Of a stretch of DNA of 10,506 bases, positions 7,014 to 10,506 are shown piece after piece. Each line of letters begins with the position of its first letter. Positions within the stretch are counted from its first letter, which is position 1. The DNA comes from Acidiferrobacter sp. (GTDB lineage: Bacteria; Pseudomonadota; Gammaproteobacteria; Acidiferrobacterales; Acidiferrobacteraceae), in assembly GCA_027335965.1 (NCBI GenBank), contig DAHWGZ010000047.1, forward strand, positions 1-10,506, given 5' to 3'. The notes below the pieces were generated by a model. That model made no database searches, had not been told where the DNA came from, and saw only the letters and a list, made by a program, of their open reading frames with translations. The position numbers and the translations under genes are program-made.

Positions 7014-7350
7014 GCCTCTCCCCGCCTCCCATCCCGCATCGACATATCGAGACTTCAGTCCTGCAAAAACAATATAGCAGGCCATTTCCGATTGTTCGAG
7101 GAAGGCATAAATTCGCGCGCCCCGCCTTTTTCGCACATTGGCAAGACTGTGCTCCATAAGCTCGCGAATTTTCGGACAAACTTCCTGGAACCCCCGGCGG
7201 CTTTCTGTGGCATCATCCAAAAAAATGGCCCCGGCGCCATGACAGCCCCGAGGCCTTGCGTGAACGCAAACGCGTCAATCGCGTTCCCCCGTTATTGCAC
7301 CCCCACGCTAAAACGGTTCGCCGGATCCCGGGGCGATTGGACGCCGCCCC

Positions 7351-7383
7351 GGGCATGTGCCCCGACAAGCCCCCAAAGGCTTG
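7351..7383 (-). terminator. Tandem hairpins after the beta-helix lipoprotein stop
   Basis: CAAGCC (7366-7371) pairs with GGCTTG (7378-7383) around a six-base loop, 16 bases past the stop of the lipoprotein gene read on the minus strand. A second small stem, GGGCA/TGCCC at 7351-7362, follows. Neither is followed by a clear U-run. They are candidates for the 3' end of the lipoprotein mRNA. Confidence 0.4.
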
Positions 7384-7398
7384 CCGCGATCGAGGGCT

Positions 7399-8907
7399 TT
7401 ACTGATAGGCCCCCATGTCGTAGGAGCCCGAGGACGGCCGCGCCACGCCATTGATGTCGTGCTGGACGGACGGCAACACGACACCCGCGTTTATCGCCGG
7501 GCTCGAAGCGCTCAGGGACAACAAAGTATTCCCGGTAATCACCGGCATCACCGCGCCCACGGGCGTGGTATTCGCATACTGGGGATTGGCCACGATGCTA
7601 TTCGCTTCATAGCCGGTCGTCTGCTGCCATGTCTTGAACGGCATGTTGTAGATGTTCTTGTCGTCCCACTCGAACGTCACGCCGGCCGGGTCATAGTACA
7701 TATTGTGGTTGATGTGCAAGGTCGCGTAGTTGGTCATGGCGGCGTGGGCTATGACGACCATCGGGAGCGACGAAGAGTCCTCGATGATATTGTTGCGGAT
7801 ATAGACGTTCGTCCCGGCCTGATGGAGCGCCGACTCGTTGGACAGGAAAATGGCGCCATGATGAACGATGGCGGCGTTATAGCACGAGTTATCGTAGATC
7901 TTGGCATCATAGGACGAGGACTCGGCCAAGCACGCGCTCTGATCGTTCGTGATGACGTTGTTTTTGATGATGCTATTGTAGGACTCGTATGTCTTCCCCG
8001 GCTGCAGGAACTGGACGCCCGTGGATTGGCCCAGCATGATCCCGCGGCTTCCGATGTTGTTTAGTGTGTTGTCGGCGAAGGTGATGTCCGTCGCGTTTCC
8101 CTTACAGTAAAGCCCGATGTCGGATATGTTGTACACGTTGTTATGGGCCACCAGGACATTGACGGCGCCCACCATGTCGACCGCTTTTGATACATAGGCC
8201 TGCGCGGACGCGTGGTTGTTGTCGTGAAGCTGGTTGCCCCATATGACGATATTGTGCGCCGTGCTGACCAGTTTCACGATCGAGTAGTTGGTGTAGTAGA
8301 TGTTGTTGTCGACGATCTTGACGTCGGGCGTATCGATCTGCACGCCGTATTGCAGGGCGCTGCGCAGGGTAAACCCCTTGATTTCCCAGTAGCTCGGCGC
8401 ATTGTTCGAGTTGGTGAAGAACAGGTTGTTCATGACCGACCCGCCGTCGATCACGACCTGCTGGTTCTGATAAGGCTTCATGACGATCCAGGCGTTCGCC
8501 GTCCCCGGATTGCTGATGGTGATGCCGCCGGCGTAGGTGCCTCCCATGATCTCTATGGTGCCGCCCGGACGCACGGTGTCGACGGCCTGCTGGATTGTCT
8601 GCAGAGGGGTCTGTGGCGACAGGCCGTTATTGCTGTTGGAGCCCGTGGTCGAGACATAAATGGTCTGGCCCGTGCCGGCGCCCGGGGTATTCAGGGCCTG
8701 GCTCATGGGAATGGTGCTGCCGGTAATGGGCGTCGAGCTGCTGGTGTTCGTCGGCGCGCCATTGCCGGAAGATTGAGACCCGGGGCTTGCCGACGTCCCG
8801 GCGCCGGCGCCGGTGCCGCCGCTTACGCACGCGGACAGGGTGGCCGCGATGGCGATCGGCAGGGCCAGCTTTTTCAGTAGATTCACACGGCTTGTCGGCT
8901 TGGTCAC
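7399..8907 (-). CDS. Lipoprotein with right-handed parallel beta-helix
   Basis: This 502-residue secreted lipoprotein starts at GTG 8907, with AAGGAG nine bases upstream. The signal peptide has a basic start (R7, K12, K13), a hydrophobic core and lipobox L24-S25-A26-C27; residue +2 is Val, so sorting to the outer membrane is expected. A Gly/Ser/Thr/Asn-rich linker (29-80) leads to a domain that opens like many pectate-lyase-like proteins: I83-Y84-V85-S86, G89-S90-N91, N94-G95, then P101-L102-Q103-T104-I105-Q106-x-A-V and G122-G123-T124-Y125. From about 195 to 405, repeated coils carry Asn ladders (N201-N202, N225, N257, N280, N316-N317, N340, N372-N373, N402), typical of a parallel beta-helix. 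The C-terminus has S469-P470-A471-I472-N473-A474-G475 and ends in Y496-D497-M498-G499-A500-Y501, a common ending of such proteins. Relatives bind, cleave or epimerise polysaccharides, but no catalytic set can be assigned. Three cysteines besides C27 are at 268, 326 and 342. Confidence 0.87.
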   Translation of the reverse strand: MTKPTSRVNLLKKLALPIAIAATLSACVSGGTGAGAGTSASPGSQSSGNGAPTNTSSSTPITGSTIPMSQALNTPGAGTGQTIYVSTTGSNSNNGLSPQTPLQTIQQAVDTVRPGGTIEIMGGTYAGGITISNPGTANAWIVMKPYQNQQVVIDGGSVMNNLFFTNSNNAPSYWEIKGFTLRSALQYGVQIDTPDVKIVDNNIYYTNYSIVKLVSTAHNIVIWGNQLHDNNHASAQAYVSKAVDMVGAVNVLVAHNNVYNISDIGLYCKGNATDITFADNTLNNIGSRGIMLGQSTGVQFLQPGKTYESYNSIIKNNVITNDQSACLAESSSYDAKIYDNSCYNAAIVHHGAIFLSNESALHQAGTNVYIRNNIIEDSSSLPMVVIAHAAMTNYATLHINHNMYYDPAGVTFEWDDKNIYNMPFKTWQQTTGYEANSIVANPQYANTTPVGAVMPVITGNTLLSLSASSPAINAGVVLPSVQHDINGVARPSSGSYDMGAYQ

Positions 8908-9063
8908 GTTTACGCGCTCCTTCGATACGCCGCCATGCGCGGCGGCGAGTGTCGTTACAAGGGATGCGACGCCTAGAAGGCATGCGCATCGTGGATGGCG
9001 TGCGCATGGTGCGTGGATGCCGCTCGTTCGCGGAAGCGGATTCTGATGAGCACTCGATCAATC

Positions 9064-9105
9064 AGGATAAGTGGAACGTTGTGACGCGTTTGGTAGGATA
9101 AGCGG
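9064..9105. repeat. AGGATAAG direct repeat upstream of the lipoprotein gene
   Basis: The motif AGGATAAGnGG occurs at 9064-9074 and 9095-9105, 31 bp apart (about three helical turns). It lies 157-198 bases upstream of the GTG start of the beta-helix lipoprotein. Such spacing suits a regulator bound to one face of DNA. The second copy also stands just before an ATG at 9109, so ribosome-site function is another reading. Confidence 0.35.
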
Positions 9106-9621
9106 TCGATGGCGGGCTCATCCGTACGATCGCTTTCGGGCGGATGTTTCATCGCGGCACGCGGGCCCCAGATGCGCGACGGTCGAACCTTGGTTGTGCG
9201 CTCGATCCAGACGGTTATGCCGGCGCGCCGAGGATTGGCGCCGCCCATCGCCCTTGCGGTGATCGCGCGACGCCGTACCCAGACGGCGATGGCAGCCGAT
9301 CGCCCCCTGCGGCGCTCCGAGTTTCGTGCGTTGCATGCCCTTTCTGGGACATAGGGACATGGCGCGAGGGATGGCGACGGGGCACGCCCGTGGGCGGGTG
9401 CTTGGCGCCATCCCGACCGCGGGACCTCGTGGGCGCGATCCGACGCGCCATGACCTCAGGGGATACTATGAGGGGCTCACTCGAAAGAGAAATCGGGGCG
9501 GACCCGGCCCTCGCCCGCCGCTTGCCGCGCGCGGGCCGCTGGCATCGCGATCGCGTCTGGGCGATAATCTCCACGCTTCATGCTTGCGCTTTTCTCATCA
9601 CGAAGGGAACGGGCCGCCATC

Positions 9622-9765
9622 ATGCTGATCGCGTTTTTGATCGCACTCACCATAATCACCATCGTCGCGACCTTCCCGACCTTCTGGATCCGCAAGCTCA
9701 CGGCCTGGATCGCGCGCAGCGAGGCGAAGCGGCAAGACGAGGCCGGCGACGGGGGCGCCCGCTAG
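9622..9765 (+). CDS. Putative small single-pass membrane peptide, 47 residues
   Basis: From the ATG at 9622 the peptide begins with a clean hydrophobic helix (residues 1-18, rich in Ile, Leu, Ala and Thr), then F21-W22-I23-R24-K25-L26, W29 and a basic-acidic tail (R32-S33-E34-A35-K36-R37). This order puts the C-terminus in the cytoplasm. The composition differs sharply from the Arg/Pro-rich chance frames around it. Ribosome binding is not convincing: GAAGGGAA lies about 14 bases upstream. The ATG at 9580 adds 14 residues (with SSRRERAA before the helix) but has no ribosome site. No family is recognised and the gene has no close partner. Confidence 0.45.
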   Translation: MLIAFLIALTIITIVATFPTFWIRKLTAWIARSEAKRQDEAGDGGAR

Positions 9766-10026
9766 ATTCGCGTCTTGCCTAAGGCCCCGCGCCCCAGCCT
9801 CGCGTCCCCGTCGCGCGATGAGGTCCGGCGGATTCCGGGGCGCGCAAGCCATCCGTGAGTGTCCCGCGTCCTGATCGCGGGTTGGGTCATTGTCCCGGCA
9901 TGGCGCGCGACATGGCGATGGGGAACACGGATTCGCGGGCCTTTTCATCCGCCATTCGGCCGCTATCATGGCCTGCGCAAGCCGCTATGCTACGCGGGCC
10001 TTGCTCACAGTCGCGGGAGATTTCGC

Positions 10027-10224
10027 ATGCATCGCAGGTCCACGGTTCCCAGTTCCTCATCACGAGTTTTCGGCACCCGTCTCGATGCGGTTTCGTGCTT
10101 GCCGGCGCGCCTCTTGAATGCCGGCGGCGCGCTTATCCAGGCCTACAGGCCCTGTCATGCGCGGCATGACGCGGTCCCCGCCTTCGACCCCCTCAAGGGG
10201 CGCCTGCGCGCGCGGCCCTGTTAG
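10027..10224 (+). CDS. Doubtful small hypothetical protein, 65 residues
   Basis: An ATG at 10027 has GGGAG seven bases upstream, a good ribosome site, and opens a 65-codon frame ending in TAG at 10222. The peptide is rich in Ser, Arg and Ala with three cysteines and no membrane segment or motif I know. Good initiation context is the only support; in DNA of this GC content a frame of this length can arise by chance. The frame is also open upstream to an ATG at 9859. Confidence 0.22.
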   Translation: MHRRSTVPSSSSRVFGTRLDAVSCLPARLLNAGGALIQAYRPCHARHDAVPAFDPLKGRLRARPC

Positions 10225-10368
10225 CAAGAGCCCCCATCGCAGCCCCCGGTCGCTGGATCGTCCGGCGAGCGGGGCAAGCCCGATCGCCCCGGGGCGGGCC
10301 TGCGTCGCCCAGGGGCTACAAGTCCTCGCGGGTGGTCATGCGGCCATGGATCGCGTCACGAGCGAGAC

Positions 10369-10417
10369 CCTGCCCCCGCGGGCGCGCGCCAAGACCGCGC
10401 GGCGCCCCGGGGGCGGG
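10369..10417 (-). terminator. Large GC hairpin after the right-edge gene
   Basis: Bases 10369-10378 pair with 10408-10417 (ten pairs including one G-T), continuing after a one-base bulge at 10379 with 10380-10385 to 10402-10407 and, after a bulge at 10401, 10386-10389 to 10397-10400. The whole is a stem of about 20 pairs with a seven-base loop. It starts 12 bases after the stop of the minus-strand gene at the window edge. No U-run follows. Confidence 0.5.
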
Positions 10418-10429
10418 CATCCGGGCGGG

Positions 10430-10506
10430 CTAATGGCCGAACGCGGGGGCGTGCATCAAGGTCGGGATCATGGTGCGCGTGTAGAGCGTCGCAAACATCC
10501 AGGCCG
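10430..10506 (-). CDS. C-terminal end of a membrane protein, CPBP-protease-like (partial)
   Basis: Read on the minus strand from the right edge, 24 codons precede a TAG stop (10432-10430): A-W-M-F-A-T-L-Y-T-R-T, then M-I-P-T-L-M-H-A-P-A-F-G-H. This resembles the last conserved block of CPBP-family (CAAX-like, Abi) intramembrane metalloproteases, where a helix with L-Y-x-R-T is followed by I-P-x-x-x-H-A and a terminal Asn or His. In that family the block's His helps bind the metal. Only the end is visible, so the family name is tentative. A strong hairpin directly downstream supports this being a true gene end. Confidence 0.5.
   Translation of the reverse strand, partial: AWMFATLYTRTMIPTLMHAPAFGH

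Larger units (their letters stand above)
6813..7398. other. Intergenic region between the two minus-strand envelope genes
   Basis: These 586 bases hold no gene I trust. Part of it (about 7040-7230) is richer in A and T than its surroundings and is the likeliest place for the promoter of the TPR gene, though I could not fit clear boxes. It contains a short hairpin (CCTGC 7060-7064 with GCAGG 7077-7081). A minus-strand frame from 7220 to 6867 has a plausible-looking first half but starts at TTG without a ribosome site and turns into Gly/Arg/His-rich sequence, so I leave it out as a gene. Confidence 0.55.
8908..10429. other. 1.5-kb region without recognisable conserved gene
   Basis: This very GC-rich stretch has several open frames, but nearly all give Arg/Pro/Gly-rich peptides of chance type. 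Its left end must hold the promoter of the lipoprotein gene; I found no good boxes. Candidate small genes lie at 9622-9765 and 10027-10224 and are listed separately. A third, 9109-9354 on the plus strand (81 codons), has AGGA ten bases upstream of its ATG but no recognisable content. Short repeats include AGGATAAG twice (9064, 9095), TGCGCAT twice (8983, 9001) and a degenerate 24-mer (9359-9382, 9900-9923). No tRNA-like sequence was found. Confidence 0.6.

Noticed and set aside
6867..7220. A 117-codon minus-strand frame whose first half looks protein-like
   Set aside because: It starts with TTG without a ribosome site, and its second half is low-complexity Gly/Arg/His sequence across the palindrome cluster. 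It could be gene debris, but support is too thin.
7357..8880. Two long plus-strand frames (7357-8064 and 8212-8880) opposite the beta-helix lipoprotein
   Set aside because: Their Val/Asp/Arg/Gly composition comes from antisense reading of Asn/Ile/Tyr-rich beta-helix codons; no ribosome sites or motifs.
8983..9007. TGCGCAT repeated at 18-bp spacing
   Set aside because: Only two seven-base copies in GC-rich DNA; easily chance, and no link to a promoter could be drawn.
9109..9354. An 81-codon plus-strand frame with AGGA upstream
   Set aside because: Ribosome spacing is long, the third-position GC (about 70 percent by hand count) does not set it apart from random DNA here, and no motif is seen.
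9144..9782. A 212-codon plus-strand frame in the gene-poor region
   Set aside because: The product is Arg/His/Asp/Pro-rich without domain-like stretches, and its end overlaps the more protein-like 47-residue membrane peptide in another frame.

Overview
The window is GC-rich DNA from a Gram-negative bacterium, probably a proteobacterium. Support comes from a lipoprotein signal suited to the outer membrane, a membrane-anchored TPR protein predicted to face the periplasm, clear Shine-Dalgarno sites and one clean sigma70-type promoter. An acidophilic gammaproteobacterium such as an Acidiferrobacter relative would fit, but that is inference; the sequence holds no marker gene that settles it. I see no insertion sequence, integrase, CRISPR array, tRNA or rRNA.

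Left part (1-3553): a WYL-domain transcription regulator enters from the left edge. It converges on a small XRE-type helix-turn-helix protein on the minus strand that has an unusual hydrophobic tail. A short intergenic region (1569-1759) with a strong minus-strand promoter and 17-bp-spaced repeats separates this regulator from a divergent pair on the plus strand: a 125-residue DUF697-like helical protein and a DUF445 membrane protein. The layout suggests that the XRE protein controls itself and possibly the pair.

Middle (3554-4925): after a GC-rich gap lies a COG4705-type polytopic membrane protein. It shows an exact fourfold internal motif, W-x9-G-x4-D, once per membrane pair.

Right-middle (4926-8907): two minus-strand envelope genes lie 586 bases apart. 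One is a membrane-anchored, TPR-rich protein of 628 residues with a DUF4034-like segment and six cysteines in three regularly spaced pairs. The other is a lipoprotein carrying a right-handed parallel beta-helix of the carbohydrate-active or pectate-lyase-like kind. Together they look like surface or polysaccharide-related functions, but no substrate can be read from sequence.

Right end (8908-10506): about 1.5 kb has no recognisable conserved gene. It holds a likely 47-residue single-pass membrane peptide, one weaker small ORF, short repeats, and at the edge the last 24 codons of a minus-strand membrane protein that resembles the end of a CPBP-family protease, followed by a large GC hairpin.
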